Assembly (NCBI GenBank): GCA_020631735.1
Contig: CM036223.1
Coordinates: 13,145,356 to 13,209,355, forward strand
Source of the DNA: Saccharum officinarum
Lineage: Eukaryota > Streptophyta > Magnoliopsida > Poales > Poaceae
Direction: 5' to 3'
DNA length: 64,000 bases
Positions 25,440-37,006 of the stretch are shown here, one piece after another. Positions within the stretch are counted from its first letter, which is position 1; the number at the start of each line of letters is the position of its first letter. The translations under genes were made by a program, and so were the position numbers. A model generated the notes under the pieces. The model was not told where the DNA came from, searched no databases, and worked only from the letters and a program-made list of their open reading frames with translations.

Positions 25440-28400
25440 ATGGATCTTCAAGAGCATCATGATCTCATATTTGGCGAGGAGTTCTGCTTTCCTGCCGCCA
25501 CAACTTATTATCCACCTCTTTATGCCCCAACTGGTATATCACGGTCTTGATGCTGTCTTCATTAACTGATGTATGTTAATGGTGAAGTTCTGTTACTTAA
25601 CGTGTCACCTCCTTGTAATGAATCTTATGAGTGCAGGAATTAATGTGCCTGCCCAGCTGTATCAACAACAGACAAGTTCAAGATGTGACAATCAAGCTCA
25701 AAGTTACATGGTTTGTTTTAAAGAATGCTATTTTCTTTTTGCTTTCTTTTCTTGGTGTTTCCTATTGTACAAATTTAAATTTAAATTTAAATACATTGCC
25801 CTGATCCTTGGACAGGGACACGAGGTGCAAGGCACATCATCCATGTATTATGTTGTTCCTAACTATGGGATCGGACATTCTCCCCATGGACCTCACCCTT
25901 TGCAGCCTTGTGCCATAGGCGATGGTAGGTTTGTCAGAACCCAAGAGTACCACGCTGAAACTGTGGAGCACACATACCATCAATCAGTTCCTACACCCCA
26001 CTGTTCCGCCCGTCCATCTGCAGCAGACAGAACCCCTGCTAACACTGCTCAATCTCTTGATTACACCAATGGCTTGTTTGTTCCCGGTGGATTTCAGCAA
26101 ACTGTATCTGTTACCTCAGAAAGGGGTGTCGCATGGAATCAATCTCTACAGCAAGCTACTATTGCTTCAATGGAATTTCAAAGCCATACTTCTCTACCAG
26201 AAAGGGGTGTCACATGGAATCAATCTCTACAACAAGCTACTATTTCTTCAATGGAATTTCAAAGCCATACTTCGCTACCAAAGGAACAACCACATAGGCC
26301 AGCTCCATGGAAGCGGCAATTATCAGGTGGGGCCAGGGCGCCAGCTAGACTCCCTCGTGCTCGACGGGTATGTTGCTGTCCTGACTATGAATCTGTTGAG
26401 TTTTACGTGCTCTTTTATGTCAATTGCATTGAAACAGCATGATCCTATTAACAACTTTGATGCATGTAGTTCTTTCTACTGTACATAATTTTCTTCTTTT
26501 TTCGGCGATTCGTCCGGCGATATTATACGGTGCTGAGTGTTGGCCTACAAAAAGGCGACATGTCCAGCAATTGAGTGTAGCAGAGATGCGTATGTTGCGT
26601 TGGTGTTGTGGGCACACAAGGAGGGATAGAGTCCGGAACGACGATATTCGGGATAGGATTGGGGTGGCACCAATTGAGGAGAAATTGATTCAACATCGGT
26701 TGAGATGGTTTGGACATGTCCAACGGAGGCCTCCTGAGACGCCGGTGCATAGTGGAGTTCTAAAGCGGGCCGATAATGTAAAGAGCGGTAGAGGTCGACC
26801 TAAACTAACTTGGGACGAGCCCGTTAAGAGAGATCTTAAGGAGTGGAATATCTCCAAGGATTTAGCTATGGACAGGAGCGCTTGGAGATTGGCAATCAAC
26901 GTGCCTGAACCGTGACCTCTTTTTGTCTTGTGCCCTTTATGTCCCTTTATGTGTCTCCCTGTTTCTCGTCTCTTTTGGGTTTCATCTCTAGCCTACCCCA
27001 ACTTGCTTGGGACAAAAGGCTATGTTGTTGTTGTTCCTTTATGGGTAATTGAACCGTATAACTACTTAGAATGGATGATAAAAGAATGTGCATTGTTGCT
27101 GAACTGAAAATATGAAATTAGTAGCTTTTTCCACATTTATGACGGCATATGTAGATGTATACTAAAGTCCAATGATTTCTGGTTGCATATATATTCTTAT
27201 TCATCCTTTAGATGTCTCATGTCATGGTAGTGTACTTCCATGCTGCTGCATTTTTCATGTATAATACCTTGCTATGACGTTTTCTTGTGGTGACTTGAGC
27301 CAATGCCAACCTGTTGGGCTAGATTGTTTCTCTAATGTTGTATTGTAATAGTGGTAGTGCTCCCATAGCGTGGTCTCCTGGGAAACAGGTTTCAGGCCTG
27401 GTATTTACTTGCCCCCCCCCCCCCCCCCCCCCCCCTCCACAAAACTTCTTATCTGCTAATGTAGAGTCAGCAGAGCTCCTGCTATCCTTATTATAACTTG
27501 TTTATCTTTTATGCACCTTGTTGACATGTCTCCTGACTATGATTAGGCACCACATCAGTCTCCACAAGCGGCTGCTCCTTCTGTCCGGTCTTCACTGCAG
27601 ACAAATCTGTCATACAACAATGAAGTTTCAAATGTTGGATCTGACCTTTGTGAGATGCAGTCAACTGAGAGATCCCAACCATATGCAAGAACCAGTAGCT
27701 ATGCTAATCGAAGGTACAGTTCCATGAGTCAGCAGAACACAAGTAAAGCAAAAATACCAATAGGTTCAACGCCCCCAGAAATAGTTGTAAAATCATATAC
27801 ATCAAGGCTCCTTATCGGCAACCCAGAGGGTAAAATAGTCATTAGGTCTGATCAATATAACAGACATGATTTCCAGGTGGTGTATCCAAATGCAAAATTT
27901 TTTGTGATAAAGTCCTATGATGAGGCAGACATTCACAAATCCATCAAGTATGGTGTGTGGTCAACTTCCTCTACTGGAAGCCAGAAGTTGGATATTGCGT
28001 TCAGAGAGGCTCAAGCAATAGCTGCAAGTAGTTCTACCTTGTGCCCAGTTTTCCTGTTCTTTTCGGTGAGTTGATCTTAATTTAAAGGTATTTGACCTCT
28101 TTCATTCAATTCCATGTCCTTGAACTTGAATTACTGAGTCCAAAATTTTGGTCTAGCAGGTCAATGCAAGTTACAATTTCTGTGGCGTTGCTGAGATGGT
28201 GGGCCCTGTCGACTACCAAAATGACATGGACTTTTGGTGCATGGATAGATGGATTGGCAGCTTTCCTATTAAGTGGCATATCATAAAAAACGTACATAAC
28301 TCCACTTTCCGAAGTATCTTACTGCAGAACAATGAAGATAGGCCTGTGACCTCTAGCAGAGATACACAAGAGGCAAGCTCTCTTTGATATCTCATTAAAT

Positions 28401-29504
28401 TTCCTTCAGTTGGGAGAATGTCGTTTCACTGTTTATGGTTGGTTTCTTTAATTAAAGGAAAACATGTCTCTGCTCAGTTCTCTGGTTCTATAGTATTTTG
28501 GTATAGACCCTAAATATTGATTCCACATAAAATGGGTCACGTAAATCTTAGGTACTACCGTACTAGCAAGTTTTGTTTCTTTGGATGAAGTTGGCATAGC
28601 AATAGCTAATAGGTTTTATCCATTTGCTAGTATTTTGCTGTTGCGCCTTTGACAACGTTGTAGCTTGATCTGCTGTTTATCTTGTGATCTCATCCTGCAC
28701 CCTGAGTCCTGACACTGTGTTCCATACTTGCATTTGCAGATACACTACACTCCTGGAACAACTATGCTCGAACTCTTCAAATATACCAGAGCAGACGGAT
28801 GTGTGCTTGATAGCTTCATGGTGCATGAGGAGAAGGAAGCAAGGAGACTCCAGAAGTTTAAGCTGCGCAGGGGTGCTCCACATTTTATACCTGCATGGCA
28901 TGGCCCTCGTCCCTCCAGACATGTGCTGCCAAAATCTGACAGTGTAGTGATGGACAAAATTACCAGTGAGTGTGAGACAAATAATCTGACTGACAAGCTA
29001 CAGAATCTCAACCTGGAGAAGAACCAGGCTTCATGGCAAGACTTCGGGAACCTGACTAGTGTAGCTTCCACCACAAACAGACAGAAAGAATGGTATTGCT
29101 ACAGAACCCAGGCTCATTTTAAGACAAACAAGGATACTGTGAAGGCTATGCCATCTCCAGCTCGAGCATACCATCCCATGACTCATCCAAACCAGAAGTC
29201 TGATTTGGATGGAGAACAACGATGCTGGAAGAAGGTTGAGATCGCCCCAACTGAAAACCCACAACCAGAAACTGTTGCCAGCGCCTCGTCAAAAGCACCA
29301 CCTGAGGAGCATCAACAAGGAGGTAAAAGTACCTTGGTGCACAGTGCATCAGGAGCTCCTGAGATGACTTGTGAAGAACAAAAGATTGTTGGGAAAGCCT
29401 GTCCACCTGCGGCCTTTTCGACAAGTAAAGCCTGCTCAGAACCCCTGCCTGGTGTGCTTGCTATTGGCTCAATGCTGATCCCGATTACGACGTCCAATTA
29501 CTAG
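25440..29504 (+). CDS. YTH-domain m6A reader, plant ECT family
   Basis: Binds N6-methyladenosine in mRNA through a YTH domain in the cytoplasm. Exons: 25440-25533, 25637-25710, 25816-26367, 27547-28065, 28160-28372, 28740-29504, giving 738 residues in one continuous frame. The N-terminal half is low-complexity, rich in Q/S/P/Y, as in ECT proteins. The YTH domain spans about residues 357-500, starting KFFVIKSYDEADIHKSIKYG. The aromatic cage is complete: W378 (KYGVW), W439 (MDFW) and W444 (MDRW). Intron 5 (28373-28739) has a GC donor (GAG|GCAAGC) and a TTTGCAG acceptor. Residues 158-211 are a tandem 27-residue duplication. Intron 3 contains a LINE fragment and a 24-C run. Start: the first ATG in the exon after the leader intron. 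The ECT paralogue number cannot be assigned. Confidence 0.93.
26119..26280 (+). repeat. In-frame tandem duplication, 81-bp unit, in the YTH/ECT coding region
   Basis: Two copies (26119-26199 and 26200-26280) with few differences encode ERGV(A/T)WNQSLQQATI... and keep the frame. The unit lies in the disordered region before the YTH domain. Confidence 0.95.
26504..27036 (+). mobile_element. 5'-truncated L1-type LINE, reverse transcriptase C-terminal part and 3' end
   Basis: A frame ending at 26915 carries the conserved tail of plant non-LTR reverse transcriptases: AILYGAECWPTKRRHVQQLS, MRMLRWCCGHTRRDRVRN, LRWFGHVQRR and SAWRLAINVPEP. It is followed by a 3' UTR ending CCCAACTTGCTTGGGACAAA and then GTTGTTGTTGTT. 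It sits in intron 3 of the YTH gene in the same orientation. The 5' part of the LINE is missing. No target duplication was clear. Confidence 0.9.
27412..27435. repeat. Poly-C run (24 C) in YTH gene intron
   Basis: Uninterrupted C homopolymer about 110 bases upstream of the exon at 27547. Its length is unlikely to be exact. Confidence 0.9.
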
Positions 29505-30336
29505 GTCCAACCAAAGGCATCTCGTGTTAACCCACACGAATCAAGGCGTCTCTTGTAAGTAGCATGGTTCCGTTTTGAGCTTCTGACGTTATGGGCTCAT
29601 GGCAAACCATGGAGTAAGCGGTCTTCAGTTTAATCTGGCAAACTAGGAACCACTTTTCTTAGGATGTGGAAGGTTCAGGTTTTCTTTTGATCTTTTCAGT
29701 TCAGCATTGTTCTTGCTTTTGAATCTTCATCAGTTGCCATGTCTGAACCTTTTGGTTACCCTAGCCTCTGGAATGGAAAAATAAAAATACAGGATTTGGT
29801 GATGTGCTTAAACTTCTGTTGAAGTGGTTAGCGGAGTAAGTGTCATGTTATGTTGAAATGTTTTCTTTGTTGTAATGGTATGCTAAGTATCTCTTTGTTC
29901 GCACACTCTGTTGTTAAATCTAGACATGTCCGCATCCTGCATTGGACAGGCAGGAGTTGACAGCGAGACTGATGATTTACAAATCGGGGTGGTTTGGTGG
30001 TGCCCCGTTTGAGATAACCAAAGACGAAGACTGAAGATGCCCTGACTCTGGCATGGATTCCAGCAATACCTACCTGTCTGCGATACTTGATTGTTTTCTA
30101 TTTTTTAACCCCCGAACAGCTATCGAACCAACCACCATCCATTCGTTGTGGTTGTGGTGGCATGGCATGTGATGTGTGATTTGAACAGTTCATCAGCCAG
30201 CAATTTGGTATGGATACTGCTTCTGTAACATACGAATATCCGTACACCTGGTACTTGCCCAAGTCCAACCTGCTGACTTCACTGCGTGTTGCAGAGCAGG
30301 TGCAGGTTGCTGACTTGCTTCACTCTTCGCTACCAG
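29505..30336 (+). other. 3' UTR and downstream flank of the YTH gene
   Basis: No conserved exon. The frame continues open for 17 codons after the TAG at 29502-29504, to a TAA at about 29556. A read-through or a mis-called stop cannot be excluded. The remainder looks like UTR and intergenic DNA. Confidence 0.5.
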
Positions 30337-30609
30337 GGCCATGTTTAGATGCCCAATTTTCCTCCAAATTTTACTATACAAAAAGATGATTCACATCCCA
30401 TCAAAATACCGGCACATGTATGGAGTACTAAATATAGATAAAATCAAAAACTAATTGCACAGTTTTGTTGTAGTTTGCGAGACGAACGTTTTAAACCTAA
30501 TTAGTCAATGTTTGGATAATTTTTATCAAATACAAACGAAATTCTACAGTGCGCTACAGTGCTCCACAGTGATTCGGCCGGCGCCAAATCGGCCCAACTA
30601 AACAAGGCC
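30337..30609. mobile_element. MITE of the GGCCTTGTTTAG family
   Basis: 273 bp with inverted ends GGCCATGTTTAG at left and CTAAACAAGGCC at right. The AT-rich interior has TAATTAGTCAATG and GCTACAGTG motifs also seen in the copy at 41192-41810. Flanks CAG and TAG are an imperfect 3-bp match. Probably PIF/Harbinger-related. Confidence 0.8.
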
Positions 30610-30751
30610 TAGTTTTTGTTTTCGTTTTTGGATAAAGGTCTTACTAGCGTGTTGGTGGTGTTACTGCTAAACTAGACGCCCCACCTATATATAAATATAA
30701 TATATAATATATAATATATCGAGTACTACTAATTAGTAAATCGTCTGCTAA

Positions 30752-31024
30752 GGCTGTCTCCAACAACCGCAACCTAAAATACAAGACTCATTTGTCCTTT
30801 AGGTAACGCTACAGTCAAAGGGTCTTCTCCAATAACAAGACCCAAAAGACGATCCTTTCTGCAAATGGGTCTTCTGGAGAGAGAATACCTATATTTGGGT
30901 TATGGATCTCCTGACACCAAAAATGAGTCTTTCAAATAGGTATTCTGTTGGAGGCTATAGGTATCCTATTGAAGACCCATTTTGGGTTTGGGTACCCCCA
31001 ATAGGTACCCTGTTGGAGACAGCC
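30752..31024. mobile_element. Tourist-type MITE with perfect ends and TAA target duplication
   Basis: 273 bp. The perfect 14-bp inverted ends are GGCTGTCTCCAACA at left and TGTTGGAGACAGCC at right. TAA is duplicated at 30749-30751 and 31025-31027. The interior has GGGTCTTC / GAAGACCC repeats able to fold back. The 3-bp TAA target fits PIF/Harbinger. Confidence 0.9.
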
Positions 31025-31027
31025 TAA

Positions 31028-31936
31028 CGCCAACCACTCTTAGTCTTAGGTGAGGTGAGGTAGTAACCACCATTCCACCAACTCCGTTTGCATCGGCACA
31101 TACAAAATGCCAACGATCTGGATCTCACTGACCCACTCATCTCAGTCTCCTCAGTGGATGTCAATTCCAGGGCCCTTCCTGCACCATGTAGGAGTACGCC
31201 CTTGTTCCATTGCAGCGAGAAGGAAAAAAGGAAACAAAGCGGTGATCCATTCAGACGAGTATGGTTTGGATCTGACAAACACAGCTCACGACGTTTTGCC
31301 TCGTTCCCATGCGACGTTGGACTTGGGCCGTGGCGTGGCGGCATTGCGTTGTTAATTGCAGGTCTCGAAATGCAGCAGTTGTTGCGTAAATTCAGATTCA
31401 GATCAGGCGCGGTGGAGTAAGACGAGGCCTTTTCTACCCAGCTTTGCTCACTACTGACACCAACTCGCCAACTACTGATGGATTCATTATTCAGCCATAC
31501 ATGATGCGCGGGTCCTGTCCTAATAACAATAAAAAATAATAAAACATTTTGCACCAGTACTATTGGGCTAGTGCTGTACGCCTGGACGTAGCGCACTAGT
31601 GCACATGACATGGAGACGAGACTTGTTTATCACTACTATCATATATAGTAATCTCTGCCTGATTGAGATTTCAGAAACTGTCGGGGGTAAGGTATGCATG
31701 TAGTGTAGGAGCAACCTTTTGCGTTTCTGCATGGTTTGGTGCTTCTTTCCCTAGCTAAGCAGATTATCGTCCATCTCCCTCGTCCTCGTGCTAGCTTTTC
31801 GCGAAGGGTTGGTGTAATGGTGTGCCATTCGTGACTGGCCGGCCGGGGGCACAACTAGCACCCATCACCGACACATTTACCATTACCATTACCATCATAT
31901 GCATATTCATATCGATCGTTGGTCAATTTCTTGCAG
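31028..31936. other. No gene seen; no first exon for the downstream GDSL copy
   Basis: I searched both strands by eye for a GDSN-type first exon like that at 44462-44612 and found none. Open frames here lack any conserved motif. Confidence 0.55.
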
Positions 31937-33322
31937 GCATGCATGGATCGGAGCAGCTTCATTCATGCCACACACTGGCACGCACCTGAGCCCGTTCATG
32001 AAGCCGCTGGGCTCCAACTACACCCACGGCGTCAACTTCGCCATGGCAGGGTCCACGGCCACGCCGGGAGCTACCACCTTCTCGCTCGACGTGCAGGTGG
32101 ACCAGTTCGTCTTCTTCACGGAGAGGTGCCTCGATCTCATCGAGAGAGGTTTGCTTTCTTCATCGCTCCTCTTCTTTTTTTATTATCAAACAAGTCTCTT
32201 TTTTTCTCTCTCTTCCCTGAACCATTCACCTTTTACTCAAACTGACGAATGAAAAAAAAAACCCTAATGTTGTCTGGTTTCCGTATCTGACGGGACTTGC
32301 ACATCTTCTCCCAGGTGAGGCTGCCCCAATTGAGGAGAAGGCGTTCCCAGATGCTATATACACCATGGACATCGGGCACAATGATATAAACGGCGTTCTC
32401 CACTTGCCCTATCATACGATGCTCGAAAAGCTTCCCCCTGTAATTGCTGAAATCAAGAAAGCCATCGAGGTAAAATGTCACTCAAAGATCCGATGTACAT
32501 TGCTTCTACTACATCTGATGATCTCTGAACTCCAACTAGTATTTCCTTTCAAGAATCTTTTTACACACTGTTTATTCATTCCGTAATAACTAATCGTTCT
32601 ATACATCCTTGCGAATAAAACTGCAGAGGTTGCACAAGAACGGAGCCAGGAAGTTCTGGATACATGGGACGGGAGCGTTGGGATGCATGCCTCAGAAGCT
32701 TTCTATGCCGAGGGATGACGACCGCGACCTCGATGAGCATGGATGCATCGCGACCATCAACAATGTCTGCAAGAAGTTCAATTCTTTGCTGAGCGAAGCC
32801 TTGGACGAGCTGCGTTTGACGCTGAAAAGTTCGACGATCGTCTTCGTGGATATGTTTGCTATCAAGTATGATCTTGTTGCCAACCACACGAAATACGGTA
32901 TGTTAATCGGTTATGGTCTCCGTTCCTTTGCCAGTTCCTTTTCATGCTGAAAGAAAATAGTTTTGTAACCAGGAGTAATGTATACTGCGATAACACAATT
33001 TTAGGTCTCAGATCAAACTTGTATACCGTTCTATTCCATGTGTTCTAACTTGGTTCTCCTCATTGTTTTTCCAGGGATTGAGAAGCCATTGATGACATGT
33101 TGCGGTCATGGAGGCCCCCCTTACAACTATGACCCCAAGGAGAGCTGCATGACTTCGGACAAATACCTGTGTAAGCTTGGCGAAAAGTTCATAAGCTGGG
33201 ACGGGGTTCACTTCACCGATGCTGCAAACGGCATTGTGGCTTCCAAAGTACTAAGTGGCGAGTACAACATTCCCAGGGTCAAGCTGACCAGCCTCCTCCC
33301 CAAAGCAAAATCCGACGATTAA
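31937..33322 (+). pseudogene. GDSL esterase/lipase copy lacking the catalytic-serine exon
   Basis: Four exons match exons 2-5 of the GDSL gene at 44145-49116: about 31937-32148, 32315-32469, 32627-32897 and 33075-33322 (TAA). All phases agree and no internal stop is present. Visible motifs are GVNFAMAGST, YTMDIGHNDING, FWIHGTGALGCMP and WDGVHFTDAAN with the catalytic Asp-x-x-His. The exon carrying FNFGDSNSDTGG, with the nucleophile Ser, is absent between here and the YTH gene. The 5' edge of the first matching exon is also unusual (SFMPHTGTHLSPF in place of CESLGTHELNPY). It is probably a 5'-truncated duplicate. An upstream exon beyond the YTH gene is unlikely. Confidence 0.8.
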
Positions 33323-35900
33323 TGGTGATGCAGCATCTTAATTGGCCCTTAGTTTGGCCTATCAAGGATAAGATGAGACTACTAACAAAACTGACCCCAC
33401 CAAAGTTTAATTATTTTGAGGTTTCTTACATTACAGCCATTGTAGAAGAAGGCTTTCCTTTTGTTTTCTTCTCTTTTTGTACAATCGAGGCATATGTATA
33501 TCCTAGGGGTTAATACATGGCGATGCAGGTGTCTGTACCATGTATAATTCTTTTCTTCTGGATTTTGGGTCAATAAATAGAGATGAGTATCTGACATGTC
33601 TTTATCGATTTGTGGGACAAACAGAGATGGATATCTAACATATTGATACACGCTTTTATCAATGTTCCACACTAACATAATGTCTAACATGTTTGAACAT
33701 CTATTGATCTAAATATAGATATTTTCTTGCTTTTTTACTTGGAATTCCCATCACTTCATCCAAATGGTGAAAAAAAAACCCAGAAACAAAGTGTACTGGA
33801 ATCGTCCAACCAAAGCACATAAAAGTTTAAGGGGGTTAGGTTAGTGAACAATGATGGAGACGACCAATTATTAGCTGTGATGCATCATGTTTGCACTTGT
33901 GAGTCTGGACCAGGTTTGGGCATATGTGCGGATGTGCCCACGTTTCAGTAAAGAGAACTCTCTGGCCCCTGCTCCACATGCTCCCTTTGATACGCAAGGT
34001 ACCAAACAAATTCCAACCTTTCCAGGGTACAAACAAATACTTCCTCCAATCAGAAATATAAGTGCATCTAGGGTAGTTCTTCGCCAAACACTTTCAGAGA
34101 AGTGAAATCAGTAATATAATGTTACTATGAGGCATAGAATTGTGTTCTGCAGCAACTTTCAGAGAAGTGAAATCAGTAATATAATGTCACTATGAGGCAT
34201 AGAATTGTGTTCTGCCTGTGCTGCGTGGATGTGGAAGACGAGGACAGGCCACACAGGTGTGGAGGTCGAGGGCTTGGCCGACAGCGAGGCCCTACGGGCC
34301 ATGTGGGGAGGGCGGCGGTTACTGTTCAGAATAGGGGAGGAAGAAGGCTATGAGCATGACATGTGGGACCTGCTAACAGATGTGGCTGATGGTGGTAAAA
34401 TGGAGCCATCCCTATCCCTTTGCATCCCTCCAACCAAACAAAAAATTAGGATAGACCAGGCAATTCAACCAAACACGAAGGTGCGACGATGCCATTCTAG
34501 AAAATAGGGATGGATCCACCCCGTCCCTCATATCCCAAAAACCAAACACACCCTAAGTGACTATGGTGAGGCATATGGCATCACGTTTGAAGAATTTTGG
34601 CTGGATTCAGTATTCTGTGAAGAATCCTCTGCACTTTTGAAGGCTATTGTGATCTGTAACATCAATGGGTCAGGTTTTAGTTTGTGAACTGCACTTCAGG
34701 TGAATCTGAGTTGCGAACGAGCCTGTATGCTCAGATGCATATGATGGATGGACAGTGCTAGCTGAAACATGCTGGACTGCTGTTTTGTTGTTGATCAGCC
34801 GATGGCTCACTTACTGTTCTGCAGACTCATGTGTCTGTTGATTTTGAGCTCATCTTACTGGATACTGGTGCTGAGGAATCTTCAAGGCTGAACTATGTGC
34901 GACCTGAGCCACCTAACTGTGAGTCTGTGACATGGTTTCTTGGCAAACAACAAGTGACTTTGCTGGCATGCAGAACTGATCAACAGGGGGGAGTTTTAGT
35001 TTTATTTGGCCTTTGGATGGCTTGCAGCCGTGAATCATATCAGAAGTTAGTAGCTGTGCAGTCGTGTGTTCACTAAATTGAGCAAGCAGCTTCTGCTAGT
35101 TCCTCAGCAACTCAAATCGAGGTGAATTCAAATAAATGTATAAACAGTAATTAATACTTCAAAGTGACAAGTGAGATAAAATCATTGGGTCCCTATGTAA
35201 ATTAATGCTCAGGCACCAATTTGAACACACATTTCAGGAGTAACACCATGTCTTCCAAAGTTCATATCGATTTTAAAGCCATTTGTAAGCTTATATTGTT
35301 GGGAAAATCTAAAAATGGTTTGCTAGTCCCCTTTTTGTCCTGAGCTAAAACTTACTAGTTCCTTAAGCATACAAATTTCAAACAAAGAACAAGCTAACCC
35401 ACAGCAATCTGGTGCTGTTTTGGCAGATGCAGGCAGGGAGAGCTTGATGAGTCAACATGAAAACAAATCGAGGGAAACAACAGGCAGCCAATAGAAGTGG
35501 AGTTCTCTTATCTCTCACCAGTGATTTGCATGGAAACGGGGCAGTCGCTGGAGAGATGCTCACCCGATGGCACACTAGTAGCTTCACTACCTGTCTCAGT
35601 TTTCACATCCCCCACCCTTACTCTCTCAGAGTCCCTATCCTCTGTTTCTGTGGAATAACAAAAGAAAAGGTATGAGAGATGAGAGAAATCTCAATCCTAA
35701 ACAAAATGGGTTCACAAAATAACAAGCCTGATAGCATACACAACACACCTGATACAAAAGATAAACCCAGTAGACAGGCCCAAAAACATTACAGGACACA
35801 AGCGTGGCCCATCATTCCAGGCTTTTGATTATAAATTGAATGGCTAAGAAATTTAACTGGCAGTTTAACAAATCCTCAATCAGCTGATGTCAAGCAAATA
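33323..35900. other. Intergenic; no gene recognised
   Basis: Contains the 3' UTR of the GDSL copy and short open frames without conserved motifs (for example around 34831-35076). One tandem duplication lies at 34091-34215. Confidence 0.5.
34091..34215. repeat. Tandem duplication, 65-bp unit
   Basis: CTTTCAGAGAAGTGAAATCA starts at 34091 and again at 34156. The copies differ by very few bases, so the duplication is recent. Confidence 0.9.
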
Positions 35901-35901
35901 A

Positions 35902-36005
35902 CAACAACAACAACAACAACAACATAGCCTTTTGCCCCAAGCAAGTTGGGTAGGCTAGAGATGAACCCAAAAGAGAGAGAAACAGAGACACAAAGGGACA
36001 TCACC
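35902..36005 (-). mobile_element. LINE 3' end, minus orientation
   Basis: Complement of the LINE tail at 26930-27036: an (AAC)n run, then ACATAGCCTTTTGCCCCAAG, GCAAGTTGGGTAGGCTAGAG and ATGAACCCAAAAGAG. Truncated to about 100 bp. Confidence 0.85.
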
Positions 36006-36791
36006 TTACAAGGCCAGCTGCTTCAACGGTTGTGGCAGAAGTTAGCAATCTACAAATTGTTGTTTTAGTAAATCCTTAAAAATTCCAACTTTTACAGCTT
36101 CGACTGATAGAAGCAAACCTTAATTAAATTACATTTTAGGATTTGAGTGAACCTACCAATGGACTAAATCAACTCCAAGTCTCACACAAGACAATAGTGA
36201 GGTGATTAGATTATACGGCTAAAAAATATCCTTTTCTTTGAGAAGGAATAGTCGAAATAAACAACTTTGGTGAAAGAACAATACAAATTTCCAGAATGCG
36301 CACCAATCAAAGGTTTGTTCTGGTCTTAACTGTATTAAATGTGGAACGAGAATACAGATGACAGTCTTCAAATTTGCAAAGGGAAAATCAGCTCAGTTTC
36401 TGTAGAAACGTAAGCCATTAAAAAATCATAACACAGGCAGTGTGAATACCTGATCCAAGGATGATACGTATCACTTCTTAATCAGAGAAGAGCCAACCCC
36501 TAATGGCAACTCAAACAGCAGGGCTTATTCAGGAGAGCGAATAGTGTACTGTGCAGATCATCTATAAGAACTATGCCTTCAAATAAATAGGCATAAGACA
36601 TGAATAGAGGCAAACAACAAAAACACCAGTGCAGGTGCATGTCACAGAAGAACTAAAACGAAAGTGAGAAAAATAATGGTAACCAGAATTCTGTGTGAAT
36701 CATTATAATAAAGTCATCAACAGATTAGTTCTACTGAGAAAAATCATGATCACATTAGTATTTCTTTCTCTCGGAAAGCACCGCCACTTTC

Positions 36792-37006
36792 ACAGGACAA
36801 GATATCACCAATAGCTACCACAGGAACAAGAGCCATTCTTGAAATGATGGAAGTAACTGGAATCTCGTACACTGATCTCATGGTCTTCTGCACCCGCTGC
36901 TTTCACAGGATGACAGGACAAGATATCACCAATAGCCACCGCAGGAACAAGAACCATTCTTGAAATGATGGAAGCGACTGGAATCTCGTACAATGATCTC
37001 ATGGTC
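36792..37006 (-). repeat. Tandem duplication of the DYW terminus
   Basis: Two 94-bp copies, 36792-36885 and 36913-37006, offset 121 bp, encode DHEI(S/I)VRDSS(Y/R)FHHF...W and the stop. They differ at about six to eight positions. The copy nearer the gene body is the regular DYW end. Confidence 0.93.

Noticed and set aside
27412..27435. Poly-C runs as functional elements
   Set aside because: Homopolymers in introns with uncertain length. No evidence of function.
31024..31611. Minus-strand open frame of about 195 codons beside a MITE
   Set aside because: No recognisable domain, and it overlaps region without splice or codon support.
34831..35076. Short open frame FELILLDTGAEESSRLNY as a small gene
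   Set aside because: No homologous pattern recognised, no splice or promoter context.
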